DNA from: Mesostigma viride
Lineage: Eukaryota > Streptophyta > Mesostigmatophyceae > Mesostigmatales > Mesostigmataceae
Assembly: GCA_009746045.1 (NCBI GenBank)
Contig: RPFO01000041.1
Coordinates: 4,036,030-4,098,029 of the forward strand
Reading direction: 5' to 3'
DNA: 62,000 bases
The notes beneath the pieces are model-generated. The model ran no database searches and was not told where the DNA came from. It saw only the letters and a program-made list of their open reading frames with translations. Shown in pieces: positions 24,546 to 37,108 of the stretch (within the stretch, counting starts at the first letter, position 1; each line of letters starts with the position of its first letter). A program made the position numbers and the translations under genes.

Positions 24546-27500
24546 TTGAGCTCTGAACAGACTTATCAAAGCATGGGAAGAGTTTCCGTGTACTGACTCT
24601 TTCAGTATACACCAGCCATTTCCGCCTGCCTACGTTTTTTCTACCGAGGGAAGAACAAGAACGATAGCATTCGTCTTGCTTGGTTGAGACATTTAGAAGA
24701 ACGCTTTCTATCTAGCTCAGCGGCCAGTCACCTGGCGGTTTCACTAACCCTGCTGACCTGTATGGAACGCATTCTTCACAGGGCAGCGAATTTCCTTTTG
24801 CAGTCTGTGTGGCTTTGCGTCTGGTATGGTACGCTTTACGAACAAGCCCTAGCCAGACCACATTGAGTCTTGAGCCCAAGCTAACGCACCAGACCAGCCA
24901 ACTCAAGTGATTCTGCTGCTGTCGACTATACGATACTGCGTCAATCTGCCCGTCGGACTCGCTGATGAAACGGCACCGAGCTTTACACGACAACAAAAAT
25001 CAGCCTACGCAGCGTGGTAGTGGCAACGACACCTTCCAGTCGGGACAATGACTCCTATTGCAACAACTACATCTGCCAGTTTTAGTGACAACATCTTCAT
25101 GTTTCTTCGGCAACAAGGTTCCTTTCGCTCTCGCGCCGACGTTTTGCTGCATGTAGCAGCGACATCTGGTTGTCGCGACAGCGTCGTCTGCTGCAACGGC
25201 ATCTGCTAGGCCAACATCTCGAAAAGCAGGTGGGCACCTGGTGATCTCTTTTGGTTGCAGAATAGATGCCTAGGGGATGAGACATTTTTCTTTCTGCTCA
25301 CCACCATGATGCTAGAATGGAGAAGTGACCCAGTCCTGTAAGCAGTTTGGAGGAAGGTCTTTTCCCTGTTCTATAGTCATGGCTTGTAAGAAGGGTGACA
25401 GTCCCATGTCTCTCAAGGTGTGCTGTCATACTGCTGACACCTTGACGGTGTTGTGCCTAACACCTGCGTGCCTAGTTCGGGAGTGCTGGCTTCTTCCCCC
25501 ATAGGGTGGGAGGAGAACAACCTAGTTGTTCCCATCATCAGTTACATTATTCCATGCCTGTGATGCTGTTCTAGCATTGCTGTGTGAGTCTGAGTTTACC
25601 TTTTAGCACTCACCATAGGCTTGCGTGGAGTATATGTTTTGATCGGTGCCTGTCACTGCCCTCTAGTAGTGTATCTGGTACATTGTAGGGTCTCACCCAC
25701 CGTAAAAAATTTTCTGGGAGGGTGTGGATCTGACCAGACACCTTGTGCATGGTTCTGGCACGTACCAGCACACAGCCAGATAGTTAGTAAAGATAGTTAG
25801 TAATAGAAAGGCTATCCATTCCAGGATGGTTTTGATAGTTAGTAAGTTTCTTTAGAATACAACCAAGACTTGGGTCAGCCAGCATTCAATGTTATTTTTT
25901 GGTGCAGGCTGAAAATTGTACCCCTGTCCTGGGTAGTCACGGGCACTTGTATTATATATAGATGGTGGTTATCTATTGCATCTATGGCTTGGCTTGCCTC
26001 TGTAGATGTGATAGTGTACTGCACTCTATAGATAGTATGACATGCACCTCTTCAGTTGTGCACATAGTAGACATCTTGCAGCTGTAGGTAGCTATACTGC
26101 GGTGCCTCCCTTGAGTGCATCCTTCTGCAGTGCCTCCTTGGGCGCATCTCTGCAATGTTCTCTGGTCTTGCACACATTGGTGCCTTGTGTCTAGCCACCC
26201 ACGGTCCTTAATTTAGGACTTTGTCCTAAATTTAGGACTTAATCACTAGAACCGAGCTACCGGGGGGGGGGGGTTCACTATATGGACCGTACCCCCTGTG
26301 GACCGTACCCGGCATGATGTACCCGACCGGCCGTGGTACCGGCACATGGTACCCGGATTCCGTACCCGGGTACCAGGTATACTATGGGCGGGAAAGTAGG
26401 TACACCCCCCCCCCACACGTTTAAGATTCCCAGGTTTAAGATCTTGAGACCCTGGATTTAGGAATTTTCGGTTTAAGATCGCAGGGCTGGTTTTGGGCAA
26501 AAGATCTTAAAGTAGGTACAAATAGCTGGTCAGTGGTATGCGATATCGATTATGTACTCAGGTTACTATACTGCATCAGGTTTAAGATCGCCTACAGCTC
26601 TCGACTTTTAGATCGTCAGCCCTGGATTTGATTTTAGGTTTAAGATCGCAGCCCTGGGTCGGCCGGACCCCAATCTTAAACGTGGGTGGAGGGGTGTACC
26701 TCAACCAAAAATATAACCGATTTTGGAGCGAAAAAGTGGGTGTGGGAATGATGTGAGGTGGATATGGCGACCTGACAATCGTGGCCGGCGTTTTCACGTG
26801 CGTTTATCATTTCGGGCGCCCAGTAGCAAAAACGAAAGGTAATTGTTAGTTATGCTTAAAGGCTGTGAAAGTTTTCTGCGCAAGTTTTTATGTGTAGCAC
26901 TGTATGTAGCACAATGGCACAACACAAATGGGTCGCAGATCGCCTGCTCGCGGAGGGTCGATTTTGGCACAAACATGTTAGCTAGTGTATCAGCAATGGT
27001 GGTGCGAATCAAGCCAGGAAATTTTTGTGGACGATTTTGATTATAGTCTGGAGTTTAGAAACGGAGTATTAGATCTAGACATGGGGGCGCATGGGCCGTG
27101 ATATTCTTGCCCGATTTCCATTGTCGACCATGTCTTAGGGACGTTAATTCAGGCTGGGCAGCGAGCGCACCTTATAGGTCTTCACTTTTGGTATTTCTTG
27201 GACCTAGAACGCAGCACAAGCTTGGTTTATATCATTTTCGAACCGGTTGGCCAGCTTTGGTGCGCTCTGCTCTCGGAAAGCTGACCTCGCTGCGGATTTC
27301 AGCGACTTTTTTGCAACCATCTGGAAGGCGACGTAACTTACAGGTACGTGCCGGGGTGTCCTAGATCATGATTGTAACTGGCAACGCTGTCGTGGTGTTT
27401 GAGTCAGCCAGCTATGCCTAAAAAGAGGGGACGCTCTCTGTGCACATAACTGTCACACATAGTTGGTTTACGTCATACAATTTTTTACGTCTCTAGCTAT

Positions 27501-28843
27501 CTTTGTCGTCCGCTGCAGCTAAAACACACATGCGTAAGAGCAGTTTTACTCATGTGTTAGTTACAAACCATGCATGGTCCTATGGCCTGCAGTCGTTCAG
27601 GGTGTTCTCAGACAGTATGTATATACAGTATGGTTTACGTGTTACATGCACCCTGAATTCGCTCACAAAGCGTTGCATGTTAGCACAACGTTGTTTTGTA
27701 ACTTCATTTGGCTGCATTCATGGGTTAGTTGCAATGCAAATGCAATGTTTTTTCATCGCTGGGTGGTGGCCAGCATGTCCGTGATGTCAAAGAAGGTTTG
27801 GCATATGCTTAGACAAAGATTACCGCAAGGGGTGGGCCATGTCCAAGCCGAGCAACCTCAGTCAGCAACCATGCAACAGTATATTGCATTACCTGCACCA
27901 TCTGTGACACCGTTAGGCACGCGTGTATATAGAGGCAGCCACAGCAGGGGATGGTCTTGTTATACGCTGCCCCGCCATCCCAACAAGGCCTCGTAGTAGG
28001 GTCCCCTAGCGTTTGTAAGATGCTCAAGGGACCGTGTGGATAGCATGGTAATGCGTTGATATACTTATTGGTCCTATTGGTCCTTAATTAATTCCCATTT
28101 TGACCAAATTCGCGGTTTGAGGCCTGCCATGGGGCAGGGTCCATTCATGCACTAAATGTAAGTTAGCATTTTGGGCAACCAATATGCTAAGTGGATGCAG
28201 TTTGGAAAGACCTTTCCAACGCCGTGCTGACCGCCTGAAACAGACACGGGACAAGAAAGATATGAGGTCCCGAAGTCCTGGCCGTCCCGGTGGCCGACTA
28301 GGGTGCAGTCCTCTGGTGTAGTGGACAGGACACGTGGCAGGCCGTGCCTACACAGGCTTAGCCTGTCCATCACCTGACTGTGGTCCACGTAGACCAGGAG
28401 GAGCAGCAGCCTGTGACTGGTGGGGTACTGGAGCTGGCACAGGTCTGCAAGGATTATTACTAGGCCTTGCAGGCTTGTGACAGGTCCTGTACTTCCTAGG
28501 TTACAGGAGTCTAGGCAAATCCAGCTCGTCCTGGCTCTGCACTGATGCCAGTGGACGTTGGGGATTTGCTTGCACGCCTGCACGTGCCTCGTCACGCCGA
28601 TGGGAACGAGGAACAACGAAGGGGATATAGCTTGGTCATGGGGATGACCAGCTATCTTGGCAAGCACGAACCGTGGGTGCCACCTTGGTCGTGGAAGTGC
28701 CCACCGTGGTCGTGGCCTGGTGCACAGATAAAAGGTTGCTGCCTGCAACTTTGGCTCATCCCGTTGTGTGTGAAAGACCAGGAGCTCACGCTCTGGGCTT
28801 TGTTCTTAACTCGTACTATTGCACTTTCCTGCTGCAAGTTTTC
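24546..28843. other. Decayed transposon and intergenic sequence without a gene
   Basis: No reading frame longer than about 200 codons and no family recognised. The first part should be the interior of the LTR element, but no gag or pol motif survives. Word-level structure at 26215-26700 is listed separately. TGATGCTGTTCTAGCA occurs at 25562 and also near 19238, hinting at a shared dispersed repeat. Confidence 0.5.
26215..26700. repeat. Clusters of GTACCCGG and GGTTTAAGATC words
   Basis: 26280-26385 holds about seven copies of GTACC(C)GG or its complement GGTACC. 26420-26690 holds five GTTTAAGAT(C) words. 26218-26238 has TTAGGAC-TTT-GTCCTAA. A G10 run (26263) and a C10 run (26404) flank the first cluster. 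Confidence 0.7.
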
Positions 28844-29999
28844 ATGTCGGCCGACGCTCGGGCAAACACGCCTGAGTCGCAGTCTTCGAGCCGCCAAGAT
28901 ACGTCGGTGCCGCCGGCGCGCGAGAGGTCGTTCTATCCTTACACGCACCAATCGAACGCATCTACCTTTGTGCAGGCTGCGTACGTAGCGCGAGGCCTTG
29001 CTGAAGGCGGGTGGGTTGCGGTTTTCGGCAACGCAGCTGGGCCGTCAGCTAACGACCCAGTGGTGATGAGGATAAGGGCGACGACGTCGCCAGGCGAAAC
29101 GGGCCGAGTTGCCACGGAGCGTCTCGTCAGTATTCGGGACGAGATTGCATCTTTGATTTACAGTTTGGAGGTCGCGTACCAAGGAGGTCACGTGACGATA
29201 CAGGCGCTGGACTTGGCAAGGGAGACGCTGGGTCAGCTAACCGCCATCTATTTAGGTGCATGGTGCAAGACTGTATAATCATTGGGTGGCCACAAGCTCA
29301 TTGGGGGAAGGCACGGACGCATCGCACATCATACGGGACGCGCAGACGCGCGAGGAGGACAACCCGTGGTCCTCAGCAGAGGTCGTCGCACAGACGTGCG
29401 AACATCTGGTCAACATCCTGATCCAGGAATCGCGCGGACACGCCGATCATTGGGTCATCACCACCAGGCCGCCGGGCATTTGGTCCACGTTGGACACGCC
29501 CAGAGTGCAAAGGGCGCCAGGTGCGACAGGGCCGACCGTGACCGTCATCACAGGTCGTGAGGTTTCAGCCGAGGACTTCCACGATCAGTTCGTGGACAGG
29601 CCTGCGGGCATCATCGCCAGGTCGTCGCAACAAATCGACGAGGGCGACGGGACGCAGGAAGGATACTCAGCTCGGCGATGGGCAGAGTTGCACATACCGG
29701 CGGAGCCGGAACACGATTTTGCTGAGATAGGTCGGGGGTCGCGCAACGACCGACGGGGTGGTGGAAGCCGGTGGGTAAGGAACCTGGAGTGGTATCGCCG
29801 GGGCAGCGCGCCCAGAGTACCGGTAGAGCTATCGGCTGACGGGCGGCCGGTAAGCCGAGTGTTTGGTCCTTATAACGCCGAGGAGGTCCGAGCAGTTCCC
29901 CGAGTGGGAACACCAATGGCGCAAACTGCGCAAGAGCGTGAGGCGGAAGCAGAGTCTGGAGAGCAGCCGACGGCCTCTTCAGGCAACGCCAGCGCTTGA
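28844..29999 (+). pseudogene. Unrecognised protein, two frames
   Basis: An ATG at 28844 opens MSADARANTPESQSSSRQD... to 29278 (144 codons). A second frame (29256-29999) continues HGARLYNHWVATSSLGEGTD... to ...QPTASSGNASA and stop, about 247 codons. Codon use is uniform and GC-rich across both, so one gene with a frameshift (or a very short intron) near 29255-29290 is likely. It has no cysteine-rich finger, transmembrane segment or catalytic motif that I recognise. It ends 53 bp before the Copia gag start, so it could be a gag/capsid-like or hitchhiking gene of a larger element. Function unknown. Confidence 0.5.
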
Positions 30000-30052
30000 G
30001 TTTGTTCTTCTTTTCCCTTCGCCTGTATTGTTGTGTCGCCACTCTGTATATA

Positions 30053-31401
30053 ATGCCTCGTGGCAAACCAGGCGACGGCGACAAGGGCGAGGCGGAGGCG
30101 CCGGCTGGGGAAAGCCAGGAGCCTAGGAAGGACAAGGAGCAGTTGGTGGGGGAGGCTATCCCTTCCAGCGAAGGCGATGGGGGAAAGAGACCAGGGAGCA
30201 AGCGACGGCATGAGGAGACGGTGGAGGACTGGCGAGGAAGGTGCGGGCGACATGGCCATCTGATGCGATGACGATGGCAAACGGGCAACCAGCCGTGGAG
30301 AAGCGTAAGAGGGATGCCTCCGCTGACGGCAATGGTAAGAGGCTCCATGTTGATGTGCCCTCCCCTACGCCTGCTGGCCCTAGTGGTGCTGTTGTTGTGA
30401 CACCCGCTGTGGGGGAGCCAGTGAAGGCACTGCCAGGGTCGAGGCCTCACACGAGTGCAGTCAATGTCATGAACGGGCAGAAGCCTCTTAACCCACCACT
30501 AGCACAGGAAGCATTGGACAAGTGGCTAGAGGACATGGAGTTGGTTGCGCTCTCCGTGGACCCCACTGTCAACCTAGTGCAGGTGTTCCACACGTCCACG
30601 TGCAACAGGGATTCCTCAGAGCGTGTCAGGGAGAAGGCTAGGACGGCTGTCAAGGATAAGCTAACCTGGGCACAGTTCCTGGATGGGTTGAGGGAAGAGT
30701 TCTCTGACAAAGTTCTCAACCTCACCAACTACTACAAGCACCAGTATGACACCTTTGAGATAGTGGGCCCTGTAGCAGAGGAATGGGCAAGGCTCAACCG
30801 TATCAGAGACAAGGGGGCCAAGTATGGCTTCCTGGTCACAGATAGGGCCTTGGCAGACTATTTCCTGGACCGTATGGGTTGAGTGTGGATGGGAGGAACA
30901 GTGCCCGCATGTTTCTTAACTAGACTGATGGCTCCTTGCGTGCTCTGGAGCTTGTAATCCTCAGCATCAGGAAGCCAGACCCTGCCTGCAAGGCCATCTA
31001 GTCCCATGGCAGCAATGCCACCTCCGCTGTACAGGGCCAAGGTGATGTCCCCGGGTACCCAGCCCGTGAAGGGGCAAGGCCTAACAAGCGTAGGCGCTTC
31101 AGGCGCAAGAGGCAAGGGTGGCAAGGGTGCAGGTTCCCAAGGAGGGGTTGGGAGCCAGCAAGCTGGTGGTCAGCAGGGTAAGGGTGGCCAAGGGCAAGGC
31201 AAGGGCCAAGCTCAAGGCAACCAGGGCAAGCAGGGTGGGCAGTCTCAAGGTGGCCAGGGGAAGCCTGGCAAGGGTGGGGCTGGGTCTGGGAAGAAGGGTG
31301 GAGCATGCTTTGTGTGTGGCAAAGAAGGTCACTGGCGTCGTGAGTGTCCTGACAGGAAGGCCAAGCCTGCTGGGGCAGGGGGCCAGTCTGGGCAGCAGTG
31401 A
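30053..31401 (+). pseudogene. Copia gag with zinc knuckle
   Basis: MPRGKPGDGDKGEAEAP opens at 30053 in one frame; near 30250 the frame changes to one running to 30882 (ALDKWLEDMELVALSVDPTV ... ALADYFLDRMG), a helical capsid-like region. After stops at 30882-31005, a Gly/Gln/Lys-rich tail (31006-31401) carries the C-x2-C-x4-H-x4-C knuckle that binds RNA. Confidence 0.75.
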
Positions 31402-31749
31402 CTAGCTACCATCCCCTGTAAATAGTCAATCACCCCTTGGGGAAGGTGTGCTGGATGTACATAAGGATGGGGGTGTGCCCCTTGTGCAGCACCAAGGGTG
31501 TAAAGATGTTGTTCTTCCACTGGATTGCAATAACAATGCTGCAGCTGAATTCCCTATGCCTCATGCAGGTGGTGGGTCTCCAGCAGGTGCTGGCCTGGAG
31601 GGCCAAGGGACCTTGCTGGAAGGGCCTGGAGCGGTCCAGGGTGCAGGCCTGGCTTGGGGAGTCAGGATGGCCTGCAGGGAAGCCCTGGAACCTCAGGAGT
31701 GGATCATGTGTCCCCACACACGGTTCAGACGTCTCGCCAGGTCAGTACT

Positions 31750-32816
31750 GAGAGAGTGCTGAGCTATGCTGAGGCTGGCCATAGGTTGCATCACATGTTT
31801 GGGCATTCTGGGCAGGCAGCAATGTTTGCTTGGAAGCTAGGTAGGGAGCCTTTGTGGGAGGCTTGCCAGGCTGCTGCTGAGAACTGTGGTTGCCAGGAGA
31901 ATGCTGTTCACCCACCTCAGTCCCATGCTAGGGAGCCTGCTAGGGAGCGTGGCGACATCCAGATGGATATCCAGCATATCAGGGGCTTGTATATATTGGT
32001 GGGGGTGGACAGGTTCAGTAGATACAGGCTGATAGACGTTCTGCCTGGTATGCAGGAGCACCACTTGTTGTTGGGTATGAAGGCCCTGATCCCAGGCTTT
32101 GGGGTGTGCAAGAGTGTGCAGGCAGACTTGCAGTTTGACTGTTTGCTCAAGCATCAGGACCAGCTGCCTTGTAAGCTGGTAGTAGTCCCCAGGAGAGTCA
32201 TGGGCAGCAAGGGGCTGTAGAGAGATCCATACGTGAAGTGAAGACAGTGGTGCTAGCAGCAGAGTCAGTGCCACTTGTGGCATCTGCCTTAGAGAGGGCA
32301 GCCTGGTGTAAGGGGATAGAAGAGCAGCTGAACCACAGGGTTAACTATTACTTTGATGGTGTGGCTGTCTCTCCCCTGGCCCTGCAGTATAGCTTATTGC
32401 CTGAGAACGTGGTGCAGGCCAGTCTTAGGAAGGCAGACAGGTTGTTTGCCCAGCTGAGACGTAAGGACAAGAACTGGAATGTGCTGAGGCCTCAGGTGGG
32501 GCTGAAGGTCAGGATGTGGAAGGAACCATCTATTCCAGGCAAGCGGGGGAAGTGGCAGGATGGGGTTGTCACTCGTGTGGAGGAAGCTAACAGATCTTGC
32601 CTGGTGGCTTTGGAAAAGGATCCAAGGCACGTGTACAGGTTGTCCTGGGCTCATGTCAAGGAGAGAAGGCCACATGCAATCTGGCCTGCAGACGGGCCAG
32701 GCCCTCCCAGCTGGGTTGAGGAGCCAGGCCAGAGCCAGGCAGCAGCAGCTAACAATCCTCTGGTGGTGGATGATGGTCTGTCCCTGCTGGAGGAGATGAG
32801 CACGAGAGGCTGCTGA
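31750..32816 (+). pseudogene. Copia integrase
   Basis: The HHCC zinc region reads HHMFGHSGQAAMFAWKLG with later ENCGC. The RNase H-fold core begins GDIQMDIQHIRGLYILVGVD with the first acidic residue. A stop at 32220 precedes the C-terminal part (VGLKVRMWKEPSIPGKRGKW, ARG-DGVV), a chromatin- or DNA-binding SH3-like tail. The downstream catalytic D and E cannot be placed with confidence. Confidence 0.7.
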
Positions 32817-32874
32817 AGCAACTGTCACAAGGCCAGAGGGGACGGGGCAGCCACCTAAGGCCCGGGGGCCTCTC

Positions 32875-33339
32875 ATGGCGGACGTCATCCGAGCACTCAT
32901 GCGCAGCAAACATGATCCCAAGGTATCCAAGCTCACGGGGTGGGGGTCGTGCTGGGCAGCTACAATGGAGGTAGATACCAACTCACAGGTGTCTGTCATC
33001 AGGGAAGAGGATGCTGTAGGCTTACAGATGTCCCATCCCAGTTGCCTTGCTGTGTCTGATTTCTCAGGAAAGGTGTCCATGAAGATCCTTGGGGAAGTGA
33101 GTGTGCCTATCTTAGGGGTGCCCACCACGTTCTGTGTGGTAGAGGGCTATCAGGGGCCTGCCATTCTGGGTCAGAACTTCTTGTGCATGCCAGGGGTTAC
33201 TTTGACCTCTGATGAGTTGGCACTAGAAGGCAGGGGCAGCCTCCCCCTTGAAAGATATCACTATTCCCAGGGTCTTGCAGTGGCGGTGAAGGCTGTTAGA
33301 GTCAGCCAGCTGAGGGTCCTCAAGGTCAGGAGCCCATAG
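32875..33339 (+). pseudogene. Retropepsin-like protease domain
   Basis: ATMEVDTNSQVSVIREEDAV resembles the aspartic protease loop V-D-T-G-S/A, with Asn in place of Gly. ILGQNFLCMPGV is the second hallmark (ILG-DFL). Retropepsins act as dimers to mature gag-pol. The G to N change would probably impair it. The location between IN and RT is odd. Confidence 0.65.
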
Positions 33340-33350
33340 CTGAGGACCTG

Positions 33351-34110
33351 TTGATAATCCCAACCACCTTTGATCCACGGCAGTTAGGGGTAAACAGGTA
33401 CCAGATAGCTGCTCACAGTCCTATTCCCTGGCGCCAGCTAGTCGAGATGATGCAAAGCCCCAAGATGGCTAAGGCATGGACTCTTGGCTTTGTTGCTTCT
33501 GGGCATGAGTGGATAGTTTCCAACTGTGCAGAACCTGTGGATGAGCTGCCAGAAGTTCACCAGCTGCTCAGATTGATGTTTGTCCTCAAGCTCAAGGAGG
33601 TGGATGGTGTCCAGGTGCCACATGTCAGACCAGTTGTAACCGAGTATCATGGCACTGGCCAGTTATTAGATGAGGAGCTCTATACTCCAGGCCGGGATGC
33701 TGCATGACACGTGGAGGATTCTGCTGTGTATATTTCTGTCTTTTCTGGTTAAGGGTGTGCCCTATTATAGCTCTGTGCTGATTGATTTCAAGAGGGCTTT
33801 TCTTAAGGGTGACCAGGATCGGGCTAGGCAGACTTGGAGAGATATCCCTCCTTTCTTTGTGACTGTACCTGCTGTATGGAGAGCAGAGATGAAGGCCAGG
33901 TACCTGAGATTTCTAAAAGGGTTGGAAGGTCTCAGGTCCAGTCCCATCATCTGGAGGAAGAGCCTAGAGAAATTCTTGAAGAGTACCTGTGGCTTTTCTG
34001 TGTCTCCAGTGGATCCCTGTCTGTTCCAAGGGTCCCATAATGGCCTCCCTGTCTTTGCCTCCCTGCATGGTGATGACCTGCATCTCATAGTGTCTCATAC
34101 CTGGACTTAA
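33351..34110 (+). pseudogene. Copia reverse transcriptase, truncated
   Basis: VLKLKEVDGVQVPHVRPVV matches the fingers ('FKLK...G'), IDFKRAFLKG is motif A, SSPIIWRKSLEKFLKSTCGF matches the 'P--W---L--FL---GF' region, and LHGDDL stands where Y-V-D-D normally sits. The reading stops at 34110, where sequence of another transposon begins. Confidence 0.75.
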
Positions 34111-36725
34111 ACTGCACCGCGCAGTTGTCCGAGCACATGTACAGCTTTCGCACCTCTACCCCTACTTCTACCCGCAGGGTTTCCAGAATCTTGCGAAGAG
34201 CGTATACGAGTGCGCGCTCGCCCCGCTTGATACTGGAATCCCCCAGGAAAAAGAAGACGCGCTTTTCCAGCTCGCCGTTGAGCCGATAACGAACGATCAT
34301 GGGCATCAGGATATGTGGCTGCGCTTGTGGAAGTACTGCGTGTCAAGAATCCTGTCTTGAATATGCCCATTATGCTGACCGTGCAGAAATCTATAATACG
34401 GGCAACTGTATTCGAGCCCTAATTAACAAATAGATATGCTCGGATAGTAGTACCTAAGTGGGATTTGTCCTACGTGAACGGACACTATGACTATGTGCCA
34501 AGTTGTACAATGGCACTAGGACCATTGGTCACTATCTTCACCAGATTATAGTATTGTGTCATGTGCATGTCATACCATGCCGTACCGAGTCATGCATGCG
34601 CATGCACCATGTTCCAACATACCAGCTGTCGTTATCGACCCATTGTCGGCCCATGCGCATACCAGGGCCGCCGCCACCACTCACCTACCATAATTACCAA
34701 TGTTCACGCTACCTTGAGGTAGCCATGGAAAGCCACACCAAATAAATAATTTTCCTGGCTCCTGACGCTTAAGTTGGCAATGATTCACCACCTACAAATT
34801 ATTAATTTAAGTCCCCATAATAATAACCCCATGCCTTTTAACACTGCGACTGCAGTTGGACGTAGTTGCTGTTCTCGTAGTTCTCGGCCCAGTCGCCGTG
34901 CACGAGCACCTCCCCCTCTCTCAGGTTCTTCTCCCGATCCTTGATTGTATCCGCCTGCGACCAGGCCGTTAAGCAGTGCACGGTGAACTTGTCCCACCTC
35001 GATCTTAAGAATCTCGTCCCGCAGCTCAGCTGGGGTGGACCTCATTGGGACTTGCTCGGGCCGCTTCACCTTCTTCGCCGCCGGACCATCGGTCTGGCCC
35101 TGTTTCGCAAAGGTCCACAGAGAGTTTCGATTTGCAATAAAATCGCATTTCGATCAGATAACTGCAACTCACAAAGGGTCTCGCTGCAGATATAGGTCAC
35201 AAAAAAAAAAGTCAACAACATTTGAACGGAGAAATAAAATCGAAACCTACTCACCCCCACCCCTCGGGTCACAGTCTGCTCCACCATCTCGAACTTGAAC
35301 CAATGCAGAATCTCCGTGGAATTCTTGTCCCGATCACACTGCACCCAGTTATGGATGCCGCATGATTCCTCAGGACAGAACCCCTCCACACACGCCATCT
35401 TCAGTATGCGGTGAACCCTCTCCGTCCTCGGCACCCCATCTTCGTCCTCCACCAGCCTCTCAGAAATGTCGAGGTCTTCCAGGTCCCGTCCCCGCCATTC
35501 ATCTTCCCCCTCCCCCTCTCCCCCTTCCATCCCCCCGCCCATTCCGCCCCCTTCACGCAGCCCATTATCTCTGCCTTCAGCCTCGGCGGACACCGGGCAG
35601 TGAAAGTGCTTGATCCAGTCCGTCGTGTGAACGGCTTTGAACATTCCGCAAGTACCGTCCGGCAGTCTGTACTTGGAGCATCCCGCACACTCAGCGCCAC
35701 ACTTGCAGTTCTTGCCGTGGTTCGCATTGCAGTGCTTGGTCCACCGTGCCCCCAGGGCCGACTGCATGGTGACGTGCTTCTCACACGCGCACAGGTTCCT
35801 CTCGATCCTTCCACTTGCCCTTGATGCAATCGGGCGCGTATTTGCAGAAGGTCGTGTAGCCCACGTGAATGCCCACCTCCTTATCATACTTGTCACTCCT
35901 TTTGTTCCAGTACGCGTGCTTTTGGAGAAAGTGATCGTACATGTCCTCCTTGGAGGTCATGTAATAGCGCGCTCCCTCAACGGCGACGAGCACCCCGTGA
36001 TTGCCACGACCCTCCCTGCTGTAAGTGCACTTGACATCCTTCATCTGGGAGGAGGCGCGCGACTCATCATCGTGCATCCACGCGTCCACTATCGTGTCAA
36101 TCACGAATTGCGGCAAAGGGCGCCCCTTGCGAGCCTGCGCGTGTCTGAGGTAGTCCAGCTTCTGCTGCCTTCGAATCGTGCGAATTCCGCGAATCTTCTT
36201 GGCGTCCATCCCCGTCAGCTTCTCCGACTCCGCGGCCGAAAACTCCTTCTCCAAGTCGTCATCACAGTAAAGCGTGGACATCAGCACCATCCTGACGTCT
36301 CTGTCTGGGTCGCTTTTGGTCAGGCCATCAAAAAAGCCGTTAATCCGAGCCACCCAGAACCTGTTGAGTTCTGCCATCCGCTCCTTATTGTAAAGATTTT
36401 TTGCCTCCTCATGATACAGCCCCTCACCTAGTTTAGCGGCCCTAGCGTTAAAGCCAGCAATCATCTCCTTGAATGCCGGCCCCCGCCCCTCGGGTTTTGT
36501 CATCGCCTGAGCCTGTTGAAACGCCTTGTCAGCGAAAAGTTCCCCAATAACCCTCTTGGCTTTTTTGTATTCTCCCGGCCGCTTGACTTCCTTGGCTTCA
36601 GGCTGCGCTGTACTCTGGTTCTCATCTCCGAAAACCCTTTTTGCGCCAGTTGGCTGCTTGGTCCCGGTGTTCAACTTAATTGCACTGAATCCTGGACGAC
36701 CGGACGCAAGGGCGAAAACTCCCAC
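34111..36725 (-). pseudogene. DDE-type transposase-like gene, broken
   Basis: Minus strand. The N-terminal part is 36725-35781 (314 codons, basic/acidic, with KRPGEYKKAKRVIGELFADK). A one-base shift near 35800 leads into a Cys-rich zinc-binding part (NLCACEKHV, KNCKCGAECAGCSKYRL). A donor GTGAGT near 35250 and an acceptor at 35117 or 35092 suggest introns. Then VHGDWAENYENSN and, in a later exon (34370-34111), LYMCSDNCAVQFKSR resemble the two Asp motifs (D-AENY; SD-C--QFK) of a transposase-like family widespread in invertebrates and algae. I do not name the superfamily. The 3' end with the last acidic residue is lost at the junction with the Copia fragment. Confidence 0.6.
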
Positions 36726-36845
36726 CCGTTCGCGTGCTGCATGCCATCACGACCGGCATAACAAAATCCATGAAAATCGAGTATCGTTGGGAAAAGCGAC
36801 AATTACAGACAAAGTTCGAAAGTGTATCATTTTTTACGACGGTTG

Positions 36846-37108
36846 GGGTCTAGCTGCAGCTAGACCCTTATGTAGAGGGGCTTTGTCCGTTAGACGAAAA
36901 GATTACCTGATGTGGTGAACTTAGCATACCCCAACCAAGATTGGGGTGTCGCTGCAGCTAGACCCTTCATTGCGGCGTGCGATTGATAAATCACAGACTT
37001 CTGATTCATTTTTTTTTAAGTAACCATAAAGAGGGTCAAGCTGCAGCGAGACCCTTGAATTTAAGCTATTGCTTGTGGTTAGAAATGGTCTAGCTGCAGA
37101 GAGACCCC
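36846..37108. repeat. Four palindromic sites around GCTGCAGC
   Basis: The perfect 22-bp palindrome at 36846-36867 (GGGTCTAGCTG and its complement) recurs as imperfect versions at 36943-36965, 37033-37054 and 37087-37108. Related words occur at 39770-39790 and 40180-40204, on the other side of the SDR-A insertion. Spacing is about 55-100 bp. They could be subterminal transposase-binding sites of the adjacent DDE element. Confidence 0.6.

Larger units (their letters stand above)
30053..34110 (+). mobile_element. Copia-like LTR retrotransposon, decayed and truncated
   Basis: In order: gag (30053-30882), zinc knuckle CFVCGKEGHWRREC (31311-31352), integrase zinc region and core (31750-32220), integrase C-terminus (32238-32816), retropepsin-like domain (32875-33339), and RT N-terminal and core parts (33351-34110). 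It ends abruptly in RT after FASLHGDDLHLIVS; RNase H and the 3' LTR are missing. Stops and frame changes separate the parts. Protease after rather than before integrase is unusual for Copia. Confidence 0.8.
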
